64,000 nucleotides of DNA, taken from positions 3,629,501-3,693,500 of the forward strand of contig NZ_LR134318.1 of assembly GCF_900636825.1 (NCBI RefSeq), given 5' to 3'. The stretch is from Pseudomonas fluorescens. GTDB lineage: Bacteria; Pseudomonadota; Gammaproteobacteria; Pseudomonadales; Pseudomonadaceae. A model generated the notes under the pieces. It was given only the letters and a program-made list of their open reading frames with translations. It had not been told where the DNA came from and made no database searches. Of the stretch, positions 8,118 to 16,931 are shown one piece after another. The translations under genes were made by a program, and so were the position numbers. Every line of letters begins with the position of its first letter. Position 1 is the first letter of the stretch.

Positions 8118-8501
8118 CGGTGAACCTCTGTCAGATAGGTAGTACCTGATCTCCGACTGCGCGGCGCGCGAAACATTCCTTGTTTTTTTGCGCGAATCGG
8201 GTGCTGCAAGGGCTATGTCGGTCAGGGCGGCATTGCTTGAATTCAATTGAGTACAGCGGTTGGGTACATTCGATGGAAATGGTCTGCCGTCGGGCCGTCA
8301 TCGCTTGCAGGCAAGCTCCCACATGGATTTTCTACATTCCATGAAACGCAGCGCTTCAAATTGATTGATCCGCTCTGCGCATCAATCCATGCCAACAATG
8401 CAATTAACAGATTGTTACATCTGCGCCACCATCCACCTCAATAAGATCCGTGCGCTGACTCTCCGTAGCGCACGTCATAAAAGCGGTGGAGTACTTTTCC
8501 T
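8118..8501. other. Intergenic region with both divergent promoters and a REP half-site
   Basis: 384 bases without a convincing gene, between the minus-strand RcnB-like gene and the plus-strand MFS gene. Around 8296-8330 lies a single degenerate family B REP half (CGCTTGCAGGCAAGCTCCCACA). The remainder is AT-richer and should hold the promoters and any LysR operator for the transporter. I cannot place those exactly. Confidence 0.5.
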
Positions 8502-9794
8502 ATGACAGCTTCAATCCAGAAAGGCGGCTCGCGGGCCGGCGCCATTTTCCGAGTGACCTCGGGCAACTTTCTCGAACAATTCGACTTCTTTCTGTTCGGT
8601 TTCTATGCGACGCAGCTTGCCGCGGTGTTCTTCCCGGCGAGCAGTGAGTTCGCCTCCCTGATGATGACGTTCGCGGTATTCGGCGCAGGCTTCCTGATGC
8701 GTCCGCTGGGCGCCATCGTGCTGGGTGCGTACATCGATGACGTCGGTCGCCGCAAAGGTTTGATCGTCACGTTGTCGATCATGGCCAGCGGCACGATCCT
8801 GATTGTGCTGGTGCCCGGCTATGAAAGCATCGGTCTGTTCGCCCCGGCGATCGTGCTGATCGGTCGGTTGCTCCAAGGCTTCTCGGCCGGTGCGGAACTG
8901 GGCGGTGTGTCGGTCTATCTGGCCGAGATTGCCACTCCGGGCCGCAAGGGTTTCTTCACCGCTTGGCAGTCGGCCAGTCAGCAAGTCGCAATCATCATCG
9001 CTGCCGCGCTCGGCTACGGCCTGAACCAATGGATGGCGCCGGATGTGATTGCCGATTGGGGCTGGCGCATTCCGTTCTTCGTTGGCTGCATGATCGTGCC
9101 GTTCATCTTCTTCCTGCGCCGGAATCTGGCGGAAACCGAAGAGTTCACCGCGCGCAAACATCGTCCGAGCATGAGTGAAGTGTTCCGCACGCTTGGCCAG
9201 AACTGGGCCGTAGTGATTGGCGGCATGCTGATGGTCGCGCTGACCACCACCGCGTTTTATCTGATTACCGTATACGCGCCGACTTTCGGCAAAACCGTGT
9301 TGCACTTGAGCACGTCCGATGCGCTGTTGGTGACCCTGCTGGTCGGCGTATCGAATTTCTTCTGGCTGCCGATCGGCGGCATGTTGTCCGACCGCATCGG
9401 CCGTCGCCCGGTGTTGATCGCGATGGCGCTGCTGGCGCTGGCCACGACCTACCCGGCGCTGTCGTATCTGGTGCAGTCGCCAAGTTTCAGCCACATGTTG
9501 CTGTCGCTGCTGTGGCTATCGTTTATCTACGGTTTGTACAACGGCGCAATGATTCCGGCGCTCACCGAGATCATGCCAGTGGAAGTGCGCGTCGCCGGAT
9601 TCTCCCTCGCCTACAGCCTGGCTACCGCGATTTTCGGTGGATTCACCGCGGCCATGTCGACCTTCCTGATCCAGTACACCGGCGATAAAGCTGCGCCGGG
9701 TTACTGGATGAGCATCGGTGCGCTGTGTGCGCTGTGCGCCACCCTTTATCTGTACCGCCGTGCCGGTGGTCGTCTGCAACCTGTTGCGGCCTGA
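8502..9794 (+). CDS. MFS metabolite:H+ symporter, citrate/tricarballylate (CitA/TcuC) type
   Basis: A 430-residue inner-membrane transporter with about 12 hydrophobic segments. Features of the metabolite:proton symporter branch are the N-terminal NFLEQFDFFLFGFYAT, the loop 2-3 motif GAYIDDVGRRKGL, the segment GRLLQGFSAGAELGG and the second-half MLSDRIGRRPVL. These match citrate and tricarballylate carriers. The substrate is therefore likely a di- or tricarboxylate but is not proven. It starts after GGTGGAG and is followed 12 bases later by a solute-binding protein gene in the same operon. A LysR regulator gene lies at the end of the locus in the opposite direction. Confidence 0.88.
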   Translation: MTASIQKGGSRAGAIFRVTSGNFLEQFDFFLFGFYATQLAAVFFPASSEFASLMMTFAVFGAGFLMRPLGAIVLGAYIDDVGRRKGLIVTLSIMASGTILIVLVPGYESIGLFAPAIVLIGRLLQGFSAGAELGGVSVYLAEIATPGRKGFFTAWQSASQQVAIIIAAALGYGLNQWMAPDVIADWGWRIPFFVGCMIVPFIFFLRRNLAETEEFTARKHRPSMSEVFRTLGQNWAVVIGGMLMVALTTTAFYLITVYAPTFGKTVLHLSTSDALLVTLLVGVSNFFWLPIGGMLSDRIGRRPVLIAMALLALATTYPALSYLVQSPSFSHMLLSLLWLSFIYGLYNGAMIPALTEIMPVEVRVAGFSLAYSLATAIFGGFTAAMSTFLIQYTGDKAAPGYWMSIGALCALCATLYLYRRAGGRLQPVAA

Positions 9795-9806
9795 GGAAAA
9801 CTCGCC

Positions 9807-10577
9807 ATGAAAAAACTCGTTACTGTCACCGCCCTGCTCGCCGGGCTCGCGTTCAACGTCGCCGCCCAGGCTGAACAACTGAGCGTGATGACTTCGGGCG
9901 GTTTTACTGCCGCCTACAAAATCCTCGGGCCGAAATTCGCTGCTGCCACCGGCAATACCCTCGCCACCAGCCTCGGCCCTTCGATGGGCAAGGCGCCCGA
10001 GGCGATCCCCAATCGCCTGGCGCGCGGTGAGCACGCGGACGTAGTGATCATGGTCGGCTATGCCCTCGACGAGTTGATCAAACAAGGCAAGGTCGACCCC
10101 GCATCGCGGGTAGAACTGGCGGATTCGCGGATCGGTCTGGTGGTGCGTGAAGGCGCGCCGAAACCGGACATCAGCAGGGTCGACGGCTTGAAGAAAACCC
10201 TGCTCGACGCGCAATCGGTGGCCTATTCCGACAGTGCCAGCGGCGTGTACATCGAGCAGCAATTGTTCAAGAAACTCGGCATCGAAGATCAGCTGAAACC
10301 GAAGGCGAAGATGATTGCGAAGATTCCGGTGGGCTCGGTGGTCGCCACTGGCGACTATCAACTGGGCTTCCAGCAGGTCAGCGAATTGCTGCCGGTGCCG
10401 GGCGTGAGCTTCGTCGCGAAAATTCCGGAATCGGTGCAATCGGTCACGCGTTTCGCCGCCGGGATTCCAGTCAAGGCCGAGCATCCGGAAGAAGCCAAAG
10501 CCCTGCTCGCCTACCTTGCCGCGCCCGCTGCGCAGGTTGACGTGCAAGCCACCGGCCTGGATTCGGTCAAGCGCTGA
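9807..10577 (+). CDS. Exported ModA-like solute-binding protein
   Basis: A 256-residue protein with a signal peptide (MKKLVTVTALLAGLAFNVAAQA) and a type 2 periplasmic-binding fold resembling ModA-like extracellular binding proteins (MTSGGFTAAYKILGPKFAAATG at the start of the mature part, then ADVVIMVGYALDELIKQGK). No ABC permease or ATPase gene is nearby. It follows the MFS symporter by 12 bases with TGAGGA as ribosome-binding site. It may deliver or sense the same substrate, but this is inference. The 3' end overlaps the convergent LysR gene by 11 bases. Confidence 0.82.
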   Translation: MKKLVTVTALLAGLAFNVAAQAEQLSVMTSGGFTAAYKILGPKFAAATGNTLATSLGPSMGKAPEAIPNRLARGEHADVVIMVGYALDELIKQGKVDPASRVELADSRIGLVVREGAPKPDISRVDGLKKTLLDAQSVAYSDSASGVYIEQQLFKKLGIEDQLKPKAKMIAKIPVGSVVATGDYQLGFQQVSELLPVPGVSFVAKIPESVQSVTRFAAGIPVKAEHPEEAKALLAYLAAPAAQVDVQATGLDSVKR

Positions 10578-11481
10578 TCAATGGCGGCTGGACTTTCATT
10601 TCCACCACCAGCCGCTCCAGTTCCAACGCCGCCGGGGTCAGTGTGCGACCCCGGCGTTTGATGATGCCGACACTGCGCATTACTTGCGGATCAGTCAGTG
10701 GCACTCGCGTCAGGATCGGATGATCCGGCCCGGGCATCGCCATCAACGGCACGGCCGCCACGCCTAACCCCGCCTCCACCAGACCGATCATCGTCGTCAC
10801 GTGCCGCGTTTCGCAGATGCTCGCGCGCTGCGGCACCACACTGCTTAACGCCTGATCGAGCAGAAAACGGTTGCCCGACGTCTTGTCCAGCGAGATGTAA
10901 TCCTGCTGATAGAACTCCTCCCACGTCACGCTGCTGCGCCCGGCCAACGGGTGATCGCGGCGACAGGCAACCACGTAGCACTCCTGCACAAGCGGTTCGA
11001 ACTCGACTTTGGCATCCTGCGTGCCCAAAAAACTCAAACCGAAATCCGCCTCGCCATTGACCACCGCACTCAGCACATCGTGGGCACTGGAATCAAGGAC
11101 TTTGACTTTGATGCGCGGAAATTGCTGGTGATAACGGGCGACAACGCGGGGCATGAAGTAATACGCCGCCGAGGGCACGCACGCGACGGTGACGTGGCCG
11201 AGTCGCGTCGAGGCCACTTCACTGATGCCCAGCAACGCGACATCAAGATCATCCAGCAACCGCTCGACACTCGGCATGAAACCACGCCCGGCCTGGGTCA
11301 AGCTGACCTTGCGCGTGGTGCGCTCGAAGAGTTTCACGCCGAGGGCGTCTTCAAGTTTCTCGATGCGCCGGCTCAGCGCCGGTTGCGACAGACGCACGGT
11401 GTCGGCAGCCTTGCGGAAACTGCCCTGCTCGACCACCGCGCGGAAGGCTTGCAAGTCGTTAAGATCGAAGTTGATGGCCAT
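10567..11481 (-). CDS. LysR-family transcriptional regulator
   Basis: A 304-residue LTTR. The N-terminal winged helix is clear (DLNDLQAFRAVVEQGSFRKA, then LSQPALSRRIEKLEDALGVKLFERTTR), followed by a periplasmic-binding-like effector domain from about residue 90. It converges on the MFS/solute-binding operon, overlapping it by 11 bases, so control of that operon is likely but would have to act at a distance (promoter near 8.5 kb). A divergent target is also possible, but a REPIN and the broken kef gene lie on that side. Confidence 0.9.
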   Translation of the reverse strand: MAINFDLNDLQAFRAVVEQGSFRKAADTVRLSQPALSRRIEKLEDALGVKLFERTTRKVSLTQAGRGFMPSVERLLDDLDVALLGISEVASTRLGHVTVACVPSAAYYFMPRVVARYHQQFPRIKVKVLDSSAHDVLSAVVNGEADFGLSFLGTQDAKVEFEPLVQECYVVACRRDHPLAGRSSVTWEEFYQQDYISLDKTSGNRFLLDQALSSVVPQRASICETRHVTTMIGLVEAGLGVAAVPLMAMPGPDHPILTRVPLTDPQVMRSVGIIKRRGRTLTPAALELERLVVEMKVQPPLISA

Positions 11482-11560
11482 GGCGTTTCCGGAAATTGAT
11501 GCGCAGGGATTATAAATGTAACCAGTTGATGCAAATTATGACAGCAACCCGCATCCCCCT

Positions 11561-11648
11561 GCAGGAGCTGCCGCAGGCTGCGATCTTTTGATCTTGATCT
11601 TAAAAACCCGAATCAAAAAATCGCAGCCTCCGGCAGCTCCTACAGGGA
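11561..11648. repeat. REPIN, family A
   Basis: Inverted pair (GCAGGAGCTGCCGCAGGCTG ... AATCGCAGCCTCCGGCAGCT) upstream of the kef pseudogene and downstream of the divergent lysR start. The right copy has AAAAAATCGC in place of AAAAGATCGC. Confidence 0.82.
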
Positions 11649-11723
11649 TCTTCGGTGGAATGAACGAGTGCGTAACCCTTATCCTTGTCGCCCCGCGCCG
11701 TACCCGTAGTCAGGAGTAAACCC

Positions 11724-13531
11724 ATGCCCCATGAAGGCAATCTGTTGCAAGCCGCCGTCGTTTTTCTGTTCGCGGCGGTGCTCACCGTGCCTTTGGCCAA
11801 ACGCCTGCAATTGGGCGCAGTGCTCGGTTATCTGTTTGCCGGGGTGATCATCGGCCCATCGGTGTTGGGCCTGATCGGCAATCCGCAGAGCGTTGCGCAT
11901 ATCTCCGAGTTGGGCGTCGTGCTTCTGCTGTTCATCATCGGCCTGGAACTGTCGCCACGACGCTTGTGGGTGATGCGCAAATCGGTGTTCGGCGTGGGTC
12001 TGGCGCAGGTCTTGCTGACCGCTTCGGTGATTGGCGTGCTGGCCTTGTCGGTCTTCGGCCAACCGTTTAACAGCGCGATCGTACTCGGTCTCGGCCTCGC
12101 GCTTTCCTCTACGGCGTTTGGCCTGCAAAGCCTCGCCGAACGCAAGGAACTGACCAGCCCCCACGGCCGTCTGGCGTTCGCCATTTTGCTGTTCCAGGAC
12201 ATCGCGGCGATCCCGTTGATCGCGCTGGTGCCGATGCTCGCCGGCGTCGATCACCACACCAGCACCGCCGACGATATTCGCCACAGCCTGCAGGTACTCG
12301 GCGGCATTGCGGTGGTGGTTATCGGCGGGCGTTACTGTTGCGTCCGGTGTTTCGCGTGGTGGCAAAAACCGGTCTGCCCGAGGTATCCACCGCCACCGCA
12401 TTGCTGGTGGTAATCGGCACGGCGTGGCTGATGGACTTGGTCGGGGTGTCGATGGCGCTCGGTGCGTTTCTGGCCGGTTTGCTGTTGGCGGACTCGGAAT
12501 ATCGCCATGAGCTCGAAGCGCAGATCGAACCGTTCAAGGGCCTGTTGCTCGGGCTGTTTTTCATCAGCGTCGGCATGGGCGCCAACCTCGGTTTGCTGCT
12601 CAGCGCGCCGTTTACCGTATTGGGTCTGACCCTGCTGTTGATTGGCTTGAAACTGCCGTTGTTGTTCGTCGTCGGCCGCTTGGCCGGTGGTTTGAACAAG
12701 ATCAGTGCGATCCGCCTCGGCATTGTCCTCGCCGCCGGTGGTGAGTTTGCCTTTGTGGTGTTCAAGATCGGCCGCGATCAAGGCCTGTTCGAACCGCGCC
12801 TGTATGACCTGCTGGTGCTGACCATCACTCTGTCGATGGCGGTGACACCGCTGCTGCTGTTGATCTGCGCACGCCTGGTCAGCCCGAAAGTGCAACCGGT
12901 GGAAGTGCCGGAGAGCTTCCGTCAGATCGACACCGAAACGCCACGCGTGGTGATCGCCGGCATGGGTCGGATGGGGCAAATCGTCGCGCGAATCCTCCGC
13001 GCGCAGAACATCAACTTTGTCGCGCTGGACACCTCTGTGGAGACCATCGAACTGTCACGCAGCTTTGGCGGCGTACCGGTGTTCTATGGCGACCCGATGC
13101 GTGCGGAAATCCTCAATGCGGCCAAAGCCGGGGAGGCGGAATATTTCGTCATTGCCACAGATGATCCTGAGACCAACATCAAGACCGCCGAGGTGGTGCG
13201 CAAGCTTTACCCACACATGAAAATCATCGCCCGGGCGCGTAACCGTCAGCACGTTCACCGATTGGTCGACGTCGGCGCGGAAGCGATTCGTGAGACTTAC
13301 TATTCCAGTCTGGAAATGAGCCGACGAACGCTGGTGGGCCTGGGGCTGACGCAAGCCCAGGCTGACGCGCGGATCAAGCGCTTCAAGCACCACGACGAAC
13401 AGGTGCTGGAGGCGCAACACGCGGTTTATGACGACGCAACCAAAGTCCTGCAAACCGCCCAGGAAGCCCGGGCGGAACTGGCCAAACTGTTCGAATCGGA
13501 CCAACTGGAAGAAGAAGCACGCAAGGCCTGA
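11724..13531 (+). pseudogene. Kef-type K+/H+ antiporter (KefB/KefC/YbaL family), frameshifted
   Basis: Two overlapping frames together encode one CPA2-family cation:proton antiporter of about 602 residues. The first (from ATG 11724, after CAGGAG) gives the first membrane segments (GAVLGYLFAGVIIGPSVLGL, LGVVLLLFIIGLELSPRRLW) and ends in an unrelated tail. The second (readable from about 12338) continues with the remaining helices and a C-terminal TrkA_N/RCK domain (VVIAGMGRMGQIVARIL). Near 12334-12336 the sequence reads GGGCGTTACTGTTGCGT; one extra C (TACCTG) would restore GGRYLLRPVFR and join the frames. Either a real one-base deletion or a sequencing error. If real, only a truncated N-terminal fragment is made. 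Confidence 0.85.
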
Positions 13532-13544
13532 CCAATCCCCGTTC

Positions 13545-14456
13545 CCTGTAGGCGCTGCGGCACGCTGCGATCTTTTGATCTTCATGCCACAGATTCAAAA
13601 GATCGCAGCCTCGTTGCACTCGACAGCTCCTACAGAATGTCGTGCGCGGCCAGCAACACCGCGCAAACACGGACTCCCACACCCATGTAGGAGCTGCGGA
13701 ACGTTGCGATCTTTTGATCTTCACTCCAAAGATCGAAAAGATCGCAGCCTCGTTGCACTCGACAGCTCCTACAGAATCTCGTGCGCTGGCAGCAACACCG
13801 CGCAAACACGGGCGCCCACACCCGTGTAGGAGCTGCGGAACGCTGCGATCTTTTGATCTTCATGCCACAGATTCAAAAGATCGCAGCCTCGTTGCACTCG
13901 ACAGCTCCTACAGATGTCGTGCGCCTCCGCGCAAACACTGCCCCCCACAACCATGTAGGAGCTGCGGAACGCTGCGATCTTTTGATCTTCATTCAAAGAA
14001 TCAAAAGATCGCAGCCTCGTTGCACTCGACAGCTCCTACAAAATGCCGTGCGCTGGCAGCAACACCGCGCCAACACTGACGCCCACACCGTGTAGGAGCT
14101 GCGGAACGCTGCGATCTTTTGATCTTCATTTCCAAGAATCAAAAGATCGCAGCCTCGTTGCACTCGACAGCTCCTACAGATGTCGTGCGCTGGCAGCAAC
14201 ACCGCGCCAACACTGACGCCCACACCGTGTAGGAGCTGCGGAACGCTGCGATCTTTTGATCTTCATGCCACAGATTCAAAAGATCGCAGCCTCGTTGCAC
14301 TCGACAGCTCCTACAGAATGTCGTGCGCTGGCAGCAAAACCGCGCAACTACTGACGCCCACACCCGTGTAGGAGCTGCGGAACGCTGCGATCTTTTGATC
14401 TTCATTCAAAGAATCAAAAGATCGCAGCCTCGTTGCACTCGACAGCTCCTACAGGA
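13545..14456. repeat. Array of seven tandem REPIN units (129-139 base period)
   Basis: Seven head-to-tail units start at about 13548, 13687, 13826, 13955, 14092, 14229 and 14368. Each has GTAGGAGCTGCGGAACGCTG + CGATCTTTTGATCTTCAT, a short variable centre, AAAAGATCGCAGCCTCGTTG + CACTCGACAGCTCCTAC, and a spacer with TCGTGCGCTGGCAGCAACAC. Units differ by a few bases and small indels. The array lies between the converging kef pseudogene and the 24-residue membrane protein. No gene is seen: open frames in it are products of the repeat. Confidence 0.92.
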
Positions 14457-14477
14457 TTGCGGCGTTTCCAGAATGTA

Positions 14478-14509
14478 AAAAGCCGCTTTCACCCGAAGGT
14501 GAAAGCGGC
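14478..14509 (-). terminator. Rho-independent terminator for the small membrane protein operon
   Basis: Perfect hairpin GCCGCTTTCACC / GGTGAAAGCGGC with a four-base loop. On the minus strand it is followed by TTTTT. It lies about 25 bases beyond the stop of the 24-residue gene, and transcripts from that side would end here before the REPIN array. Confidence 0.85.
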
Positions 14510-14534
14510 CGAGGCACGTGCCTCAATCGAGCAA

Positions 14535-14609
14535 TCAGTGCACGAACAGGGCGATCAGGATGATGATCGGGATTGGTACGCCGAGGAAAAACAGCAGTAA
14601 TGAGCGCAT
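14535..14609 (-). CDS. 24-residue small hydrophobic membrane protein
   Basis: The frame encodes MRSLLLFFLGVPIPIIILIA LFVH (24 residues), essentially one transmembrane segment with a Pro pair in the middle. Support comes from a perfect AAGGAG ribosome-binding site 8 bases before the ATG, position 15 bases after the stop of a larger membrane protein gene, and a terminator just downstream. It resembles the very short membrane peptides annotated in many Proteobacteria near stress-related membrane genes. Its function is unknown. Confidence 0.75.
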   Translation of the reverse strand: MRSLLLFFLGVPIPIIILIALFVH

Positions 14610-14624
14610 GGTAATGCTCCTTGT

Positions 14625-15554
14625 TTAACGGACTGGAGTGGTCGGGGTGTAGGTGTCGACTTCAACGTATTCAACGGCATCGCGACGACGGCCGCCGAAG
14701 GTTGCAGCGAGGCTGGCGAAGAACGCACCGGCCAGCAGCGCGACGAACATCCACAGCGAGGTGTAGGCAGCGACTTTCGCGGCGGTGTCAGCAGCTTGCT
14801 GAGCTTTCAGCTTGGCGTCGGCAATGGCTTTCTGCGTGCTGGCGTAGATCTCGTCAACACGACGCTCGGCATCGGCCTGGGTCAGGTTGGTACGTTGCGA
14901 CACCAGTTGCGCGAGATACGTGCGGTCTTCGGCGCTGAGCTGACCGTTGGCCAGGCTCTGAGCGAAGATGCGGGTCACAGTGCCACGGGCGGCGTCATCG
15001 CTGACGGCTGCGGGACGGTCATCGCGGAACAGGCTGTCGACGAAGTAGCCGTACTGATCGCTGTCAGTATTGGCCGCAGCGGAACCGGCGGCCTGACTCA
15101 TTGCACCGGCAGCGCCGCCAGCGACACTGGCACCGGCCTGCACACCGCCACTGATGACGCTGCTGACCGAACCGACCACCAGAACAGCGGTAACCAACGT
15201 CGCCACACACCAGGCGAGGAAGCCGTGCGCGGTGTCGCGGAAATACACTTCGTCACCGTGCATGTTGGCCCATTTGACGCGCAGACGACCGGCGATGTAA
15301 CCGCCCATCCCGGAAGCGATGATTTGCGTCACCGCCAGCCAGACGATCGTTGAAATGCCCAGGCCCTTGGCGCTGACGCCCTCTCCGGCCCATGGTGAAA
15401 CAGCGGAGAAACCCAAACCGAAGCCAAGTAGCACCAGAATCATCGACAGGGCAGCGGCAGCCGCGGCACCTGCGAATATTGCGCCCCAGGACACACCCGA
15501 AACGCTGCTCGACTCTTCAACGGCAGTGTAAAAACCATCAGAGGTTCTATTCAT
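14625..15554 (-). CDS. Integral membrane protein of unknown function
   Basis: A 309-residue protein with an N-terminal glycine/alanine-rich hydrophobic segment (about 22-55), further membrane segments around 66-90 and 113-135, a long soluble loop with a possible coiled-coil (QADAERRVDEIYASTQKAIADAKLKAQQAADTA region), and a last segment near 265-290. The C-terminal tail is DAVEYVEVDTYTPTTPVR. I recognise the general type (putative membrane proteins with TM-loop-TM layout in soil Proteobacteria) but no named family. It heads a two-gene operon with the 24-residue membrane protein. The 190 bases upstream are AT-rich and should hold the promoter. Confidence 0.8.
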   Translation of the reverse strand: MNRTSDGFYTAVEESSSVSGVSWGAIFAGAAAAAALSMILVLLGFGLGFSAVSPWAGEGVSAKGLGISTIVWLAVTQIIASGMGGYIAGRLRVKWANMHGDEVYFRDTAHGFLAWCVATLVTAVLVVGSVSSVISGGVQAGASVAGGAAGAMSQAAGSAAANTDSDQYGYFVDSLFRDDRPAAVSDDAARGTVTRIFAQSLANGQLSAEDRTYLAQLVSQRTNLTQADAERRVDEIYASTQKAIADAKLKAQQAADTAAKVAAYTSLWMFVALLAGAFFASLAATFGGRRRDAVEYVEVDTYTPTTPVR

Positions 15555-15745
15555 TATTGTGCTGCTCCAAGCATGAAAAATGGTGTTACAACTCGTCGAG
15601 TGAAGAATTGCAGTGACCGTGCCAGTCGCGACTTTTAAATAAATACTTTATTTTCAATGACTTAGAAAATATGAACTTCCTAAGACCATGCAAATTGCAA
15701 CGAAACGCTGTTATCGACGGGTTTTATGCATTGATCGCCGGACTG

Positions 15746-16081
15746 TTACTTGCGCTTGTAGCTCTTGTTACCTGAAGGCGTCAGGCAATACACCCCGCCG
15801 CGTGGTCCCGTGCAAAACGAACCGGTACCGCAGGCGCATCCTTCATCACTCTGCAAAAGGTTTTGCGGACGGCTTTGTTCGCGCTCGCCAAACATTGCTG
15901 CGCAACTTTTCTTCGAGCCACTGATAGAGCCGTCGTTGCACAGGAACAAATCGCCATCGCAGCGATCAATCCCGCCCTTCTTACCGGAACACGGCGTATT
16001 GGCCGCCCACGTCGAAGCGCTGCAAAGCGCAAGTAACAGGCCGATAATCGGCATCCAGCCACGGCGAATCGAAGCAGTCAC
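15746..16081 (-). CDS. Exported cysteine-rich YdcA-family protein
   Basis: A 111-residue protein. The start is a GTG at 16081, 7 bases after a perfect AAGGAG. A signal peptide ends around SASTWA. The mature part opens with the YdcA-like motif CSGKKGGIDRCDGDLFLCND + GSISGSKKSC and then has a second cysteine-rich block (EGCACGTGSFCTGPRGGVYC), giving eight or more cysteines in the exported part and probably several disulfides. It is about twice the length of E. coli YdcA because of the second block. Function unknown. Confidence 0.75.
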   Translation of the reverse strand: MTASIRRGWMPIIGLLLALCSASTWAANTPCSGKKGGIDRCDGDLFLCNDGSISGSKKSCAAMFGEREQSRPQNLLQSDEGCACGTGSFCTGPRGGVYCLTPSGNKSYKRK

Positions 16082-16247
16082 GGCAACACTCCTTATTGAA
16101 ATTGTGGCCAGATGATATCAATGTTGCGGCGAATAAATCTCTGGGTCCTGCGAATGGCAGCTACAACATGAAAGTTAATTTAAAGCGCCAGCGCAATTTC
16201 TTGGCAAAATGCTGCCATTCCGTTTGAACCGATCAGCAGGCCTGCCC

Positions 16248-16931
16248 ATGACTCGTATATTGACCATCGAAGACGACGCCGTGACCGCGCGGGAAATCGT
16301 TGCCGAATTGAGCAGCCACGGGCTCGATGTCGACTGGGTCGACAATGGCCGCGAGGGCCTCGATCGCGCCGTTAGCGGCAACTACGACTTGATCACCCTC
16401 GACCGCATGCTGCCCGAGCTGGACGGCCTGGCCATCGTCACCACCCTGCGCACCATGGGCGTGGCCACGCCGATTCTGATGATCAGCGCTCTCTCTGACG
16501 TCGATGAGCGCGTGCGCGGCTTGCGCGCCGGTGGCGACGATTACCTGACCAAACCTTTTGCCACCGATGAGATGGCCGCCCGCGTCGAAGTCCTGCTGCG
16601 TCGGCAGAACAGCGGCGCCACCCAGGCGACCACACTGCGGGTCGCCGACCTCGAACTGGATTTGATCAGTCACGAAGCGCGCCGCGCGGATCAGGTGCTG
16701 ACGCTGCTGCCGACCGAATACAAACTGCTGGAATTCCTCATGCGCAACAGCGGCCAGATCCTTTCGCGGATGATGATTTTCGAGGAAGTCTGGGGCTATC
16801 ACTTCGATCCGGGCACCAACCTGATCGACGTGCATATCGGCCGACTGCGCAAGAAGATCGACGCAGCGGGCCACGTTCCGCTGATCCGCACGGTACGGGG
16901 TTCAGGCTATGTCATTGCCGAACCCGTCTGA
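16248..16931 (+). CDS. OmpR-family response regulator
   Basis: A 227-residue two-component regulator. The receiver has the acidic pair in TIEDD, the phospho-acceptor D52 in LITLDRMLPE, and the conserved Lys in LTKPFATDEM. The C-terminal winged helix has LLPTEYKLLEFLMRNSGQIL and the final TVRGSGYVI. It overlaps the next gene, a sensor kinase, by 23 bases, so the pair forms an operon. The ATG at 16248 gives MTRILTIEDD; an earlier in-frame ATG at 16209 adds 13 non-conserved residues. The signal and target genes are not evident from the neighbours. Confidence 0.93.
   Translation: MTRILTIEDDAVTAREIVAELSSHGLDVDWVDNGREGLDRAVSGNYDLITLDRMLPELDGLAIVTTLRTMGVATPILMISALSDVDERVRGLRAGGDDYLTKPFATDEMAARVEVLLRRQNSGATQATTLRVADLELDLISHEARRADQVLTLLPTEYKLLEFLMRNSGQILSRMMIFEEVWGYHFDPGTNLIDVHIGRLRKKIDAAGHVPLIRTVRGSGYVIAEPV

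Noticed and set aside
13545..14456. CRISPR array or short proteins within the repeated region
   Set aside because: The repeat period is 129-139 bases, units are internally palindromic REP pairs and the spacers are all alike, unlike CRISPR. The open frames here simply follow the repeat on both strands.
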